Positions 8,428 to 17,228 of a DNA stretch of 47,281 nt are shown here, piece after piece. Position 1 is the stretch's first letter. Every line of letters starts with the position of its first letter. The stretch is taken from NCBI GenBank assembly GCA_016342355.1, contig JAEINP010000041.1:1-47281 (forward strand), given 5' to 3'. Origin of the DNA: Desulfatibacillum sp. (GTDB taxonomy: Bacteria; Desulfobacterota; Desulfobacteria; Desulfobacterales; Desulfatibacillaceae). A program made the position numbers and the translations under genes. The notes under the pieces are model-generated. The model made no database searches. It was not told the DNA's origin and worked only from the letters and a program-made list of their open reading frames with translations.

Positions 8428-10098
8428 ATGAAAAGCGATAATGTTCGGAAAGGATTGGAAAGAGCCCCACACCGGAGCCTGTTCAAGGCTATGGGGTACA
8501 CCAACGAAGAGCTGAACAGGCCCCTTATCGGCGTGGCCAATACCATGAACGCCGTAATCCCCGGGCATGTTCACCTCAACACCATTACCGAAGCCGTGCA
8601 AAAGGGGATCTATCTGGCCGGGGGAACGCCCGCGGTATTTGGCGCCATCGGGGTATGCGATGGCATTGCCATGAACCATGCGGGCATGAAATATTCCCTG
8701 GCCAGCCGTGAGATTATCGCTGATTCAGTGGAGATTATGGCAATGGCCCATGCTTTTGACGGGCTGGTGCTGGTTTGTAATTGCGACAAGATTGTTCCTG
8801 CCATGCTCATGGCGGCGGCCAGGCTGGACATTCCTACCGTGATCATAAGCGGAGGCCCCATGCTGGCCGGAAGCCATCCTTTGGCCAAGGGCGGGGAGAA
8901 AATCGACCTGATCTCCGTGTTCGAGGCTGTGGGCGCGGTCAAGACCGGCAAAATGTCCCGGGAAGAATTGGACATTCTGGAAGACGAGGCCTGCCCCACC
9001 TGCGGCTCTTGCGCAGGCATGTTCACGGCAAACTCCATGAACTGCCTGACCGAGGTCATTGGCATGGGTCTGCCCGGGAACGGAACCATTCCGGCTGTTT
9101 TTTCCGCCCGGATCCGTTTGGCCAAGCAGGCAGGCATGAAGGTCATGGAAATGGTGGAGAAGAACATCACGCCCAGCCAGATCATGACGCCCCAAGCCTT
9201 TGCCAACGCCCTGGCCGTGGACATGGCCCTGGGCTGCTCCACCAACACAGTCCTGCATCTTCCCGCCATAGCCCGGGAAGCGGGCGTGGAGTTCGATCTT
9301 CGGCAAATCAATGAAATCAGCCGGAAAATTCCCCATCTGTGCCAACTGAGCCCCGGGGGCTACCACCGTATTGAAGATTTGCACCGTGCGGGCGGCATCC
9401 AGGCCCTGTTGGCGGAGCTGGCGAGACACGACCTTATTAATACGGATTGCATCACGGTTAGCGGCAAGACCGTGGGCGAGAATATCCGGAACGCTGAAAT
9501 TCTGGATAAGGAAGTGATCCGGACCGTGGATAATCCCTACCATAAGGAAGGCGGACTGGCTGTGTTGTTCGGCAACCTGTCCCCCGAGGGTTGCGTGGTC
9601 AAGCAATCCGCCGTGGTGGATAAAATGTTGGTTCATGAGGGTCCTGCACGGGTGTTTGAATCGGAAGAGACAGCCACCCAGGCCATTATGGACGGTTTGA
9701 TCAAGAAAGGAGATGTTGTGGTGGTGCGCTACGAGGGACCCAGAGGCGGTCCGGGCATGCGTGAGATGCTCACCCCCACATCTGTAATCGCGGGTATGGG
9801 ACTGGATGCTGATGTGGCGCTGATCACGGACGGCCGCTTTTCCGGCGGCACCCGGGGCGCAGCCATCGGCCATGTATCCCCCGAGGCTATGGGAGGCGGT
9901 CCCATTGCCGCGGTCAAGGAAGGGGACATCATTAAGATCAACATCCCTGAAAAGACAATCACCCTGGACGTTCCCGAAAAGGAAATCGCGGAGCGTCTGG
10001 CCCAGTGGACCCGGCCGGAACCCAAAATCACCAAGGGGTATATGGCGCGTTACGCCCGGAATGTGGAATCGGCCAGCAAAGGCGCTGTGGTCCTTTAG
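8428..10098 (+). CDS. ilvD: Dihydroxy-acid dehydratase
   Basis: Fe-S enzyme that dehydrates 2,3-dihydroxy-isovalerate and 2,3-dihydroxy-3-methylvalerate to the 2-keto acids for valine/leucine and isoleucine. The 556-residue protein has the conserved [11 protein letters not shown] block, [19 protein letters not shown], the [14 protein letters not shown] block, and the C-terminal GRFSGGTRG motif. The cysteines for the cluster are present. The start is ATG with AAAGGAAA upstream. First structural gene after the attenuator. Confidence 0.97.
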   Translation: MKSDNVRKGLERAPHRSLFKAMGYTNEELNRPLIGVANTMNAVIPGHVHLNTITEAVQKGIYLAGGTPAVFGAIGVCDGIAMNHAGMKYSLASREIIADSVEIMAMAHAFDGLVLVCNCDKIVPAMLMAAARLDIPTVIISGGPMLAGSHPLAKGGEKIDLISVFEAVGAVKTGKMSREELDILEDEACPTCGSCAGMFTANSMNCLTEVIGMGLPGNGTIPAVFSARIRLAKQAGMKVMEMVEKNITPSQIMTPQAFANALAVDMALGCSTNTVLHLPAIAREAGVEFDLRQINEISRKIPHLCQLSPGGYHRIEDLHRAGGIQALLAELARHDLINTDCITVSGKTVGENIRNAEILDKEVIRTVDNPYHKEGGLAVLFGNLSPEGCVVKQSAVVDKMLVHEGPARVFESEETATQAIMDGLIKKGDVVVVRYEGPRGGPGMREMLTPTSVIAGMGLDADVALITDGRFSGGTRGAAIGHVSPEAMGGGPIAAVKEGDIIKINIPEKTITLDVPEKEIAERLAQWTRPEPKITKGYMARYARNVESASKGAVVL

Positions 10099-10134
10099 AC
10101 AGGGGTTTTTCGAAGAAAAGCAAGGAGGTGCACC

Positions 10135-11823
10135 ATTAAGATCTCAGGCTCTGAAATATTATTGAAGATGTTGGAATCCGAAGGGGTGGACAGTATATTC
10201 GGCTATCCCGGCGGCGTACTCATCGGCCTGTACGATGAACTGGAAAAATCCGACATCCGCCACTACCTGGTGCGGCATGAACAAGGTGCGGTTCACGCCG
10301 CCGACGGCTATGCCAGGGTATCGGGCAAGGTGGGCGTGTGTCTGGTCACTAGCGGGCCGGGCGCCACCAACACAGTTACGGGCATTGCCTCGGCCTATTG
10401 CGACTCCATACCCATGGTTGTTTTAACGGGGCAGGTTCCCACGGGTCTGATCGGCAACGATGCGTTCCAGGAAGTGGACATTGTGGGAATCACGCGGCCC
10501 TGCACCAAGCATAATTATCTGGTGAAGGACGTGAACGAACTGGCCGACACCATCCGGGAGGCTTTTCACATCGCCCGGAGCGGCAGACCCGGGCCTGTTT
10601 TGATCGATCTGCCCAAGGACGTATTGGCTGCAGTCACGAATTTCAAGGAGCCCAAGGGACCTGTGGCCATGCGTTCGTACAATCCCACGGTCAAGCCCAA
10701 TATCAAACAATTGACTAAAGTCATCAAGGAGTTGTTGAAGGCGAAACGGCCCCTGATCGTGGCGGGCGGAGGCATTATTTCCTCCCATTCCTCCCAGGCG
10801 TTGACGGATTTCGCCCGTAAACTGCAAATTCCCGTCACCACCACCCTCATGGGGCTGGGCGCTTTTCCAGGCTCCGATCCCTTGTCTTTGGGAATGCTTG
10901 GCATGCACGGAACCTACCGGGCCAACATGAGCACCGGAGATTGTGACGTAATGCTGGGCGTGGGCGTGCGGTTTGATGACAGGGTGACGGGCAAGACCGA
11001 CACCTTTGCCTCCCAGGCCAGGATCATCCATGTGGATATCGACCCCACTTCCATCCGCAAGAATGTGCCGGTGGCCATTCCCGTGGTGGGGGACTGCAAG
11101 GCGACCCTGGACATGTTGAACGAATTACTGGCCGAGGAAAACCTGGGGGATATTCCCGAAAAACGGGAACCCTGGCTGGGGCGCATTGCCCAATGGAAAG
11201 CAGCCCAGCGCCTGGCCTACGATCAAAAGGATGTCATCAAGCCCCAATATGTGGTGGAACGGCTGTGCGCCATTACCGAGGGCAAGGCCATCATCAGCAC
11301 GGAAGTGGGCCAGAACCAGATGTGGGCGGCCCAGTACTATAATTTTGACCGGCCCGACCATTTTATCACCTCCGGTGGCCTGGGAGTTATGGGTTTTGGA
11401 TTGCCCGCGGCCATCGGCGCCCAGGTGGCGGCCCCCAATGAGTTGGTTGTGGATATTGCCGGGGACGGCAGCATCCAGATGAACATCCAGGAACTGGGTA
11501 CGGCCATGCAACACAAGTTGCCCGTCAAGGTGGTTATCTTGAACAACGGGTACCTGGGGATGGTTCGCCAATGGCAGGAGTTGTTTTTCGGCAAACGCTA
11601 TTGCGCCACCAACATGGAAACACAGCCGGATTTCGTAAAGCTGGCCGAGGCCTACGGGGCCACGGGCCTGCGGGCCACCAAGCCGGAGGAGGTGGACGCC
11701 GTTCTCAGGAAGGGCCTGGCCGCGGAAGGGCCTGTGATCATGGACTTTGTGGTGGAACGGGAAGAGTGTGTATATCCCATGGTGCCTGCCGGGGCGGCCA
11801 TTACTGAAATGCTGCTGGTTTAG
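10135..11823 (+). CDS. ilvB: Acetolactate synthase large subunit, apparent AUU start
   Basis: TPP/FAD enzyme making acetolactate and acetohydroxybutyrate. Family blocks include FGYPGGVLIGLYDEL, the TPP-site EQGAVHAADGYARV, and the C-terminal GDGSIQMNIQELGTA and NNGYLGMVRQWQE. The usual N-terminus (Lys-Ile-Ser-Gly-Ser-Glu) is encoded right after an ATT at 10135, which has a perfect AGGAGG six bases upstream. Between the ilvD stop and 10162 this frame contains no ATG, GTG or TTG. The TTG at 10162 has no Shine-Dalgarno and would remove nine conserved-looking residues. With the ATT start the protein is 562 residues. Spacing to ilvD is 36 bases. Confidence 0.9.
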   Translation: MKISGSEILLKMLESEGVDSIFGYPGGVLIGLYDELEKSDIRHYLVRHEQGAVHAADGYARVSGKVGVCLVTSGPGATNTVTGIASAYCDSIPMVVLTGQVPTGLIGNDAFQEVDIVGITRPCTKHNYLVKDVNELADTIREAFHIARSGRPGPVLIDLPKDVLAAVTNFKEPKGPVAMRSYNPTVKPNIKQLTKVIKELLKAKRPLIVAGGGIISSHSSQALTDFARKLQIPVTTTLMGLGAFPGSDPLSLGMLGMHGTYRANMSTGDCDVMLGVGVRFDDRVTGKTDTFASQARIIHVDIDPTSIRKNVPVAIPVVGDCKATLDMLNELLAEENLGDIPEKREPWLGRIAQWKAAQRLAYDQKDVIKPQYVVERLCAITEGKAIISTEVGQNQMWAAQYYNFDRPDHFITSGGLGVMGFGLPAAIGAQVAAPNELVVDIAGDGSIQMNIQELGTAMQHKLPVKVVILNNGYLGMVRQWQELFFGKRYCATNMETQPDFVKLAEAYGATGLRATKPEEVDAVLRKGLAAEGPVIMDFVVEREECVYPMVPAGAAITEMLLV

Positions 11824-11864
11824 AACCGGGTTTGATCCCGAAGGATGAAATTGAGGAAAAAAAC

Positions 11865-12362
11865 ATGTCCGACGAACAACATGTCTTGTCAATTTTGGTG
11901 GAAGATCGCCCCGGGGTCCTTTCCCGCATAGCCGGATTGTTTTCCGGCAGGGGGTTTAATATCGAAAGCCTTTGTGTGGCCAACGCGGCCCAGGAAGGGA
12001 TTTCGCGTATAACCTTAGTAACCTGGGCCGATTCCGTGATCATTGAGCAGATTATCAAACAACTGCACAAACTAATCAATGTGGTCAAGGTCAATGACCT
12101 GACCGAGGCGCCGGCGGTGTTCCGGGAGATGGCCCTCATCAAGGTGAGCGCCAAGCCCGAGTTTCGCGCCGAAATTTTAAGGATCGTCGATATCTTCCGG
12201 TGCAAGGTGGTAGACGTAAGCGCCGAGCATTACACGGTAGAGGTCACGGGGGACCAGGGCAAGATCGCGGCTCTTCTGGACCTGTTAAAACCCATGGGCA
12301 TCAAGGAAGTGGCCCGGACCGGCATTACGGCCCTATCCCGGGAGAACAAGAACGGCCACTGA
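11865..12362 (+). CDS. ilvN: Acetolactate synthase small (regulatory) subunit
   Basis: Regulatory partner of IlvB that confers valine feedback control. The 165-residue protein has an N-terminal ACT domain (HVLSILVEDRPGVLSRIAGL, then RGFNIESLCV) and the family C-terminal domain (about 80-160, ALIKVSAKPEFRAEILRI). The ATG at 11865 has GAGGAAA about seven bases upstream and matches the family N-terminus; an upstream TTG at 11832 is less likely. The symbol ilvH would be equally suitable. Confidence 0.95.
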   Translation: MSDEQHVLSILVEDRPGVLSRIAGLFSGRGFNIESLCVANAAQEGISRITLVTWADSVIIEQIIKQLHKLINVVKVNDLTEAPAVFREMALIKVSAKPEFRAEILRIVDIFRCKVVDVSAEHYTVEVTGDQGKIAALLDLLKPMGIKEVARTGITALSRENKNGH

Positions 12363-12439
12363 AACCAAGCAGTGACTTTACTTGCTGAAAATATATAAAC
12401 CATAACTTTAACAAAACACTCAAACAAGGAGAACAGGGG

Positions 12440-13492
12440 ATGGCAAAGATCGATTTTGGAGGCACTATTGAGGAAGTGGTCACCAGGCAGGAATTCACAC
12501 TGGAAAAGGCCAGGGAAGTCCTGAAGGATGAAGTGATCGCCGTGATCGGCTACGGAGTCCAGGGTCCGGCCCAGGCGATGAACCTGCGCGATAATGGCTT
12601 CAAGGTTATCATCGGCCAGAGAGAAGGCGGAAAATCCTGGGATAAGGCCATTGCCGACGGGTTTGTTCCCGGCGAGACCCTGTTCCCCATCGCCGAAGCG
12701 GCAGCCAAGGGCACCATGATCAAGTATCTGCTGTCCGATGCAGCCCAGATGATGCTGTGGCCCGTCATCAAGGAAAACCTGAACGCAGGGGACTGCCTGT
12801 ATTTTTCCCACGGATTTTCCATTGTGTACAAGGAACAGACCAAAATCATCGCCCCGGAAAACGTGGACGTGATTTTGGTGGCGCCCAAGGGTTCGGGCAC
12901 CAATGTGCGCCGGAACTTCCTGGATGGAAGCGGCATCAACTCCAGCTTCGCCGTGTTCCAGGACGCCACAGGCCGCGCCATGGATCGTTGCATGGCCATG
13001 GGAATCGCCGTGGGTTCCGGCTATCTGTTCCCCACCACCTTTGAAAAGGAAGTCTATTCCGACCTTACCGGCGAACGCGGCGTGCTTATGGGCTGCCTGG
13101 CAGGCGTCATGGAAGCCCAATACAACCTGTTGCGCAAGCACGGCCATTCCCCCAGCGAAGCCTTTAACGAAACCGTGGAGGAACTCACCCAGTCCCTTAT
13201 CCGGCTGGTTGCGGAAAACGGTATGGACTGGATGTTCGGCAATTGCTCCACCACGGCCCAGCGGGGCGCTCTGGACTGGGCCCCCAAGTTCCGTGATGCG
13301 GTTATTCCCGTGTTTGACGACCTGTACGAGAGCGTGATTTCCGGCGAGGAGACCCGTGTGTCCCTGGAATCCAACAGCCAGCCTGATTACGCGGAAAAAC
13401 TTCAGGTGGAACTGGACGCTATCAAAAATTCGGAAATGTGGCGTGCTGGCGCTGCGGTACGCAGCCTTCGCCCTGAAAATCAGGGCAAATAA
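12440..13492 (+). CDS. ilvC: Ketol-acid reductoisomerase
   Basis: Isomerises and reduces acetolactate or acetohydroxybutyrate. The 350-residue protein has the nucleotide loop IGYGVQGPAQAMNLRDNG near 35-52, HGF in the active-site block LYFSHGFSIVY, and the Mg-binding SDLTGERGVL block. The nucleotide loop reads GVQGPAQ where the common class I enzyme has GSQGHAHA, so this is a divergent subgroup. AAGGAGAACAGGGG precedes the ATG. The 77-base gap after ilvN is AT-rich with no terminator, so it stays in the operon. Confidence 0.95.
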   Translation: MAKIDFGGTIEEVVTRQEFTLEKAREVLKDEVIAVIGYGVQGPAQAMNLRDNGFKVIIGQREGGKSWDKAIADGFVPGETLFPIAEAAAKGTMIKYLLSDAAQMMLWPVIKENLNAGDCLYFSHGFSIVYKEQTKIIAPENVDVILVAPKGSGTNVRRNFLDGSGINSSFAVFQDATGRAMDRCMAMGIAVGSGYLFPTTFEKEVYSDLTGERGVLMGCLAGVMEAQYNLLRKHGHSPSEAFNETVEELTQSLIRLVAENGMDWMFGNCSTTAQRGALDWAPKFRDAVIPVFDDLYESVISGEETRVSLESNSQPDYAEKLQVELDAIKNSEMWRAGAAVRSLRPENQGK

Positions 13493-13508
13493 TATTTTTT
13501 TATAGACT

Positions 13509-13570
13509 GGGGAAATACCCCGCAGCCTATTGCGCTTTTTCTATGAGTTACCCCACAGCTTGCTGCGGGG
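13509..13570 (+). promoter_or_regulatory. Mutually exclusive hairpins before cimA
   Basis: Four segments can pair alternatively: GGGG (13509-13512), CCCCGCAG (13518-13525), CCCCACAG (13551-13558) and CTGCGGGG (13563-13570). The first two can pair. The fourth can pair perfectly with the second or, with one mismatch, with the third. No T-tract follows, so this is not an obvious terminator. It ends 16 bases before the cimA Shine-Dalgarno and could influence translation or RNA processing. Role inferred only. Confidence 0.35.
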
Positions 13571-13600
13571 AGCGTCAGTAGGACAGAGGAGACTTTGGAT

Positions 13601-15226
13601 ATGGAACCTGTATGGCTATACGACACGACCTTAAGAGATGGAACCCAGGGAGAAGACATCAACTTCACGGCGGAAGAGAAGATTCGAATCGCCATGAGGC
13701 TGGATGACATTGGGATCCATTATATTGAGGGCGGTTGGCCGGGTTCCAATCCAAGGGACGACGCCTTTTTTGACCTGGCCTCCCGGGTCAGGTTCAAAAA
13801 GGCGAAGCTGGTGGCTTTCGGCTCCACCCGCAGGCAAGGGGTGAGGCCGTCGGCGGACGCCAACCTGAACGCTCTGGTCCACGCCAATACTCCGGCGGTG
13901 GCCATGTTTGGCAAGACCTGGGATCTGCATGTGGAACAGGTCATGGACAATACCCTGGCGGAAAATTTGGCCATGATCCGGGAGTCCGTGGAATATGTGA
14001 AAGGCAAGGGCAAGGAAGTCTTGTACGACGCCGAGCATTTTTTTGACGGATACAAGGGCAACCAGGAGTATGCCCAAAAAACAATAGCAGCGGCTTTGGA
14101 CGGAGGGACGGACTCCATCGTGCTGTGCGATACCAACGGGGGATCGTTGCCTTCGGAGATCACGGTCATTGTAGGGGAAATCCGGGAGTTCATCCAAAAG
14201 CACAGCAAAAAGAACGGCGGCAAGCCGGTGATCCTGGGCATCCATACCCATAACGACTGCAGCCTGGCCGTGGCCAACACCCTTACTGCGGTGGATAGCG
14301 GGGTCACGATGGTGCAGGGCACCATCAACGGATATGGGGAGCGCTGCGGCAACGCGGATCTGACTTCCATCATTCCGGTCCTGCAACTGAAGATGAACCG
14401 ACCCTGCCTGAATGATGAGAACCTGGCCCGGCTTCGGGAGCTTTCCCGGTACGTGAGCGAGGCCGCCAACATGACTCCGGTGAGCAATCGTCCCTTTGTG
14501 GGGGAAAGCGCCTTCGCCCATAAGGGCGGCATCCATGTGAGCGCCATCATGAAATGTCCCCAGGCCTACGAGCACATGAAACCGGAACTGGTGGGCAACC
14601 GCCGCAGGGTTTTGGTTTCGGATCTCTCCGGCAAGAGCAATGTGGCCTATAAAGCCAAGGAACTGGGCATCGACATCGAAAGCAATGGGACCGACACGGC
14701 GGCCCTGGTTTCGGAAGTCAAGAAAATGGAAAACCAAGGGTACCAGTTTGACGCGGCGGAAGGCTCTTTTGAAATCTGGCTGAAAAAGAAAATCGGCCAG
14801 TACGAACCCGCGTTTGAATTGCTTTCCTTTTTGGTGACCATCCGCAAGGAAAAAAACACCCGGTGTTATGCCGAGGCCACCATCAAACTGCTGGTAAACG
14901 GCGAGGAACGCTTTACAGCCGCTGAAGGCGACGGCCCGGTGGGAGCTTTGGATAACGCCCTGCGCCGCGCTTTGCATAAGTTCTATCCCGAAGAATGCGA
15001 AAACATGCGTCTGGTGGACTTTAAGGTGCGCGTGATTGATGGCCGGGAAGGCACAGCGGCCCGGGTCAAGGTGTTCATTGAATCCCGGGACAAAAAAGAG
15101 ATTTGGAGAACCATTGGAGTCTCTGAAGATATTATCGAGGCAAGCTGGCAGGCCCTGGCGGATAGTTTCCAGTACAGACTGAACAAGGCCAGGGAAGAAC
15201 TGAGTCAACCACAAGGAAAAAAATAA
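13601..15226 (+). CDS. cimA: (R)-citramalate synthase
   Basis: Condenses pyruvate and acetyl-CoA to citramalate, the first step of the threonine-independent route to 2-ketobutyrate and isoleucine. The 541-residue protein has the HMGL-like barrel (LYDTTLRDGTQGED at 6-19, then EGGWPGSNPRD and HTHNDCSLAVAN) and a C-terminal LeuA-type regulatory dimer domain from about residue 400. The GGWPGSNP block is characteristic of the CimA branch and differs from LeuA (AGFPAAS, seen in the next gene). The ATG at 13601 has GAGGAG nine bases upstream; a TTG two codons earlier is too close to it. Confidence 0.93.
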   Translation: MEPVWLYDTTLRDGTQGEDINFTAEEKIRIAMRLDDIGIHYIEGGWPGSNPRDDAFFDLASRVRFKKAKLVAFGSTRRQGVRPSADANLNALVHANTPAVAMFGKTWDLHVEQVMDNTLAENLAMIRESVEYVKGKGKEVLYDAEHFFDGYKGNQEYAQKTIAAALDGGTDSIVLCDTNGGSLPSEITVIVGEIREFIQKHSKKNGGKPVILGIHTHNDCSLAVANTLTAVDSGVTMVQGTINGYGERCGNADLTSIIPVLQLKMNRPCLNDENLARLRELSRYVSEAANMTPVSNRPFVGESAFAHKGGIHVSAIMKCPQAYEHMKPELVGNRRRVLVSDLSGKSNVAYKAKELGIDIESNGTDTAALVSEVKKMENQGYQFDAAEGSFEIWLKKKIGQYEPAFELLSFLVTIRKEKNTRCYAEATIKLLVNGEERFTAAEGDGPVGALDNALRRALHKFYPEECENMRLVDFKVRVIDGREGTAARVKVFIESRDKKEIWRTIGVSEDIIEASWQALADSFQYRLNKAREELSQPQGKK

Positions 15227-15398
15227 TGAATACCGACCCCGATGTAGATGTAGATGGTCATGCGAGGTGCGCTGCAGGGTGTTTAATTAACGCCGCCCTG
15301 CGGCATGTCCTTAAAGGTTTTGCCCACGGTTTCTGATTACTGAATCCGGCAAATGCCGGACCCGATAAAAACAGTTTGAAACATGAAGGAGCAAAACC
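15227..15398 (+). other. cimA-leuA intergenic region with hairpins
   Basis: A 172-base spacer inside the operon. GCCGCCCTGCGGC (around 15291-15303) and TCCGGCAAATGCCGGA (around 15345-15360) can each form a compact hairpin; neither has a T-tract. A 36-codon frame overlaps the cimA stop (TAATG) and ends in the middle of the spacer. It has scattered Leu codons but no tandem run, so I do not call it a leader peptide. An internal promoter or processing site is possible. Confidence 0.35.
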
Positions 15399-16946
15399 AT
15401 GAGCGATAGAGTTTATATTTTCGATACCACCCTGCGTGACGGAGAACAATCCCCGGGCGCCACCATGAACGCCAAGGAAAAGGTCCGTATTGCCAACCGT
15501 CTGGAAGCTCTGGGCGTGGACATTATGGAAGCAGGCTTTCCCGCAGCCTCGGAAGGGGATTTTGCGGCTGTGGCCGACGTTGCGGCGGCTTGTCAGAAAT
15601 CCAGCGTGGCAGGTTTGGCCAGGACTTCCAAGAGTGATATTGACAAGGCCTGGGGCGCTATTCAGCATGCAAAAAAGCCCCGGATTCACACATTTATCGC
15701 CACTTCGGACATCCATTTGGAGCATAAACTGAAGATGGACCGGGACCAGGTGGTGGAAGCGGCTGTGAACGCCGTCAAATACGCCAAGAGCTTTACCAGT
15801 GACGTGGAGTTTTCTGCCGAGGACGGCTCCCGGAGCGATAGGGATTACCTGTGCCGGGTGTTCGAGGCGGTCATCGCCGCCGGCGCCACCACCGTCAACC
15901 TGCCCGATACCGTGGGTTACGCCATCCCCCACGAGTTCGCCGAGTTGGTCAAATACGTCATGGCCCATACGCCCAACATGCATCAGGCCATCCTGTCGGT
16001 CCATTGCCATAATGACCTGGGGCTGGCCACGGCCAATACTCTGGCCGCCATACAGGCGGGGGCGCGGCAGGCGGAGGTCACGGTCAACGGCATTGGGGAA
16101 CGGGCGGGCAACACCTCGTTGGAAGAAGTGGTCATGGCCATGCATACCCGGCCCAATTACCTGGATTACCATACCAACATCGTGACCGAGCAGATTCATC
16201 CGGCCAGCAGGCTGGTCCGCATGGTTACGGGCATTATGGTGCAACCCAACAAGGCTATTGTGGGGGCCAACGCCTTTGCTCACGAGGCCGGCATCCATCA
16301 GGACGGGGTGTTGAAGAATCCCATGACCTACGAGATCATGAAGCCGGAAACCGTGGGCCTGTCCAGCAACAGCATGGTGTTGGGCAAGCATTCGGGCCGC
16401 CACGCCCTGCGGTCTCATCTGGCGGATATGGGGTATGTGCTGTCCGACGAGGAATTGCAGGATCTGTTTGTCAAATTCAAGGATCTGGCGGACAAGAAAA
16501 AACATGTGGTGGACGAGGATTTGGAAGCCCTGGTTTCCATTGGCATCCTGCGGGTTTCGGACAAGTACCAAATGGATTACCTGCACGTGTCCGCAGGGAC
16601 CGGCGTCAAGCCCACGGCCACGGTGGGGTTGAAGGTTAACGGCGACACCATTATGGGCGCGGAATTCGGGAACGGCCCCATTGATGCGGCCTTCAACACC
16701 ATCGCCAAGCTGACCAACACCGAGTCCGAGTTGCTGCGCTTTACTGTAAGCGCCCTGACCGGCGGCACCGACGCCCAGGGCGAAGTGACGGTTCGGTTGA
16801 AGGAAGGCAATAATGTCGCCTTGGGCCGGGGCGTGGACCCGGATATCATCACGGCCAGCGCCAAGGCCTATGTGAATGGTATCAACCGCCTGGAATATCT
16901 GCGGGAAAACCCGGCAATCTCGGCTGAAGATGCTGTGGTGGATTAG
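15399..16946 (+). CDS. leuA: 2-isopropylmalate synthase
   Basis: First committed step of leucine synthesis: acetyl-CoA plus 2-ketoisovalerate. The 515-residue protein has [16 protein letters not shown] at the N-terminus, [12 protein letters not shown], the metal-binding [21 protein letters not shown], and the C-terminal allosteric domain (from about 385) ending in the [16 protein letters not shown] block. It is the standard bacterial long form with leucine feedback domain. GAAGGAG precedes the ATG. The next gene is convergent, so leuA ends the operon. Confidence 0.97.
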   Translation: MSDRVYIFDTTLRDGEQSPGATMNAKEKVRIANRLEALGVDIMEAGFPAASEGDFAAVADVAAACQKSSVAGLARTSKSDIDKAWGAIQHAKKPRIHTFIATSDIHLEHKLKMDRDQVVEAAVNAVKYAKSFTSDVEFSAEDGSRSDRDYLCRVFEAVIAAGATTVNLPDTVGYAIPHEFAELVKYVMAHTPNMHQAILSVHCHNDLGLATANTLAAIQAGARQAEVTVNGIGERAGNTSLEEVVMAMHTRPNYLDYHTNIVTEQIHPASRLVRMVTGIMVQPNKAIVGANAFAHEAGIHQDGVLKNPMTYEIMKPETVGLSSNSMVLGKHSGRHALRSHLADMGYVLSDEELQDLFVKFKDLADKKKHVVDEDLEALVSIGILRVSDKYQMDYLHVSAGTGVKPTATVGLKVNGDTIMGAEFGNGPIDAAFNTIAKLTNTESELLRFTVSALTGGTDAQGEVTVRLKEGNNVALGRGVDPDIITASAKAYVNGINRLEYLRENPAISAEDAVVD

Positions 16947-17146
16947 CGAGAGCAGTAATTAAAAACCTCGCACAAATATGATAAAAAATGAATCAACCAC
17001 CTGCATAGCGGGCGCCCGGAGATTGAGGAATCCGAGGGGAGGGTAGTCCATGCCACGATCATCCATTGTCAACGGTCGTTTAAAAACGAGCCAGTTTCGG
17101 TCGTGAGAATTGCGCCGCCCTTGCAAGTGTCTCGTGCGCTATATAA

Positions 17147-17182
17147 AAAGCCCCCGGCGGGAGGATTTCCGCCGGGGGCTTT
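17147..17182. terminator. Bidirectional terminator between leuA and the glutamate synthase operon
   Basis: AAAGCCCCCGGCGG pairs with CCGCCGGGGGCTTT: a 14-bp, very GC-rich stem with an 8-nt loop. On the minus strand it is followed by a good T-run (CTTTTTATA), so it ends the glutamate synthase transcript. On the plus strand the run after the stem is short (CTTTGAATTT), so it probably also stops leuA transcripts, less efficiently. Confidence 0.88.
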
Positions 17183-17228
17183 GAATTTGCGGGGTAATGG
17201 CTTGGATTAGCCGACATGGTACAAAAAA

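Noticed and set aside
13631-15214. Long open frame (527 codons) on the minus strand, antisense to cimA
   Set aside because: Exact shadow of a GC-rich real gene; His/Gly/Gln-rich composition, no Shine-Dalgarno, no family motif.
15225-15335. 36-codon frame overlapping the cimA stop, as a leucine leader peptide for leuA
   Set aside because: Leu codons are scattered rather than tandem, and no terminator follows before leuA.
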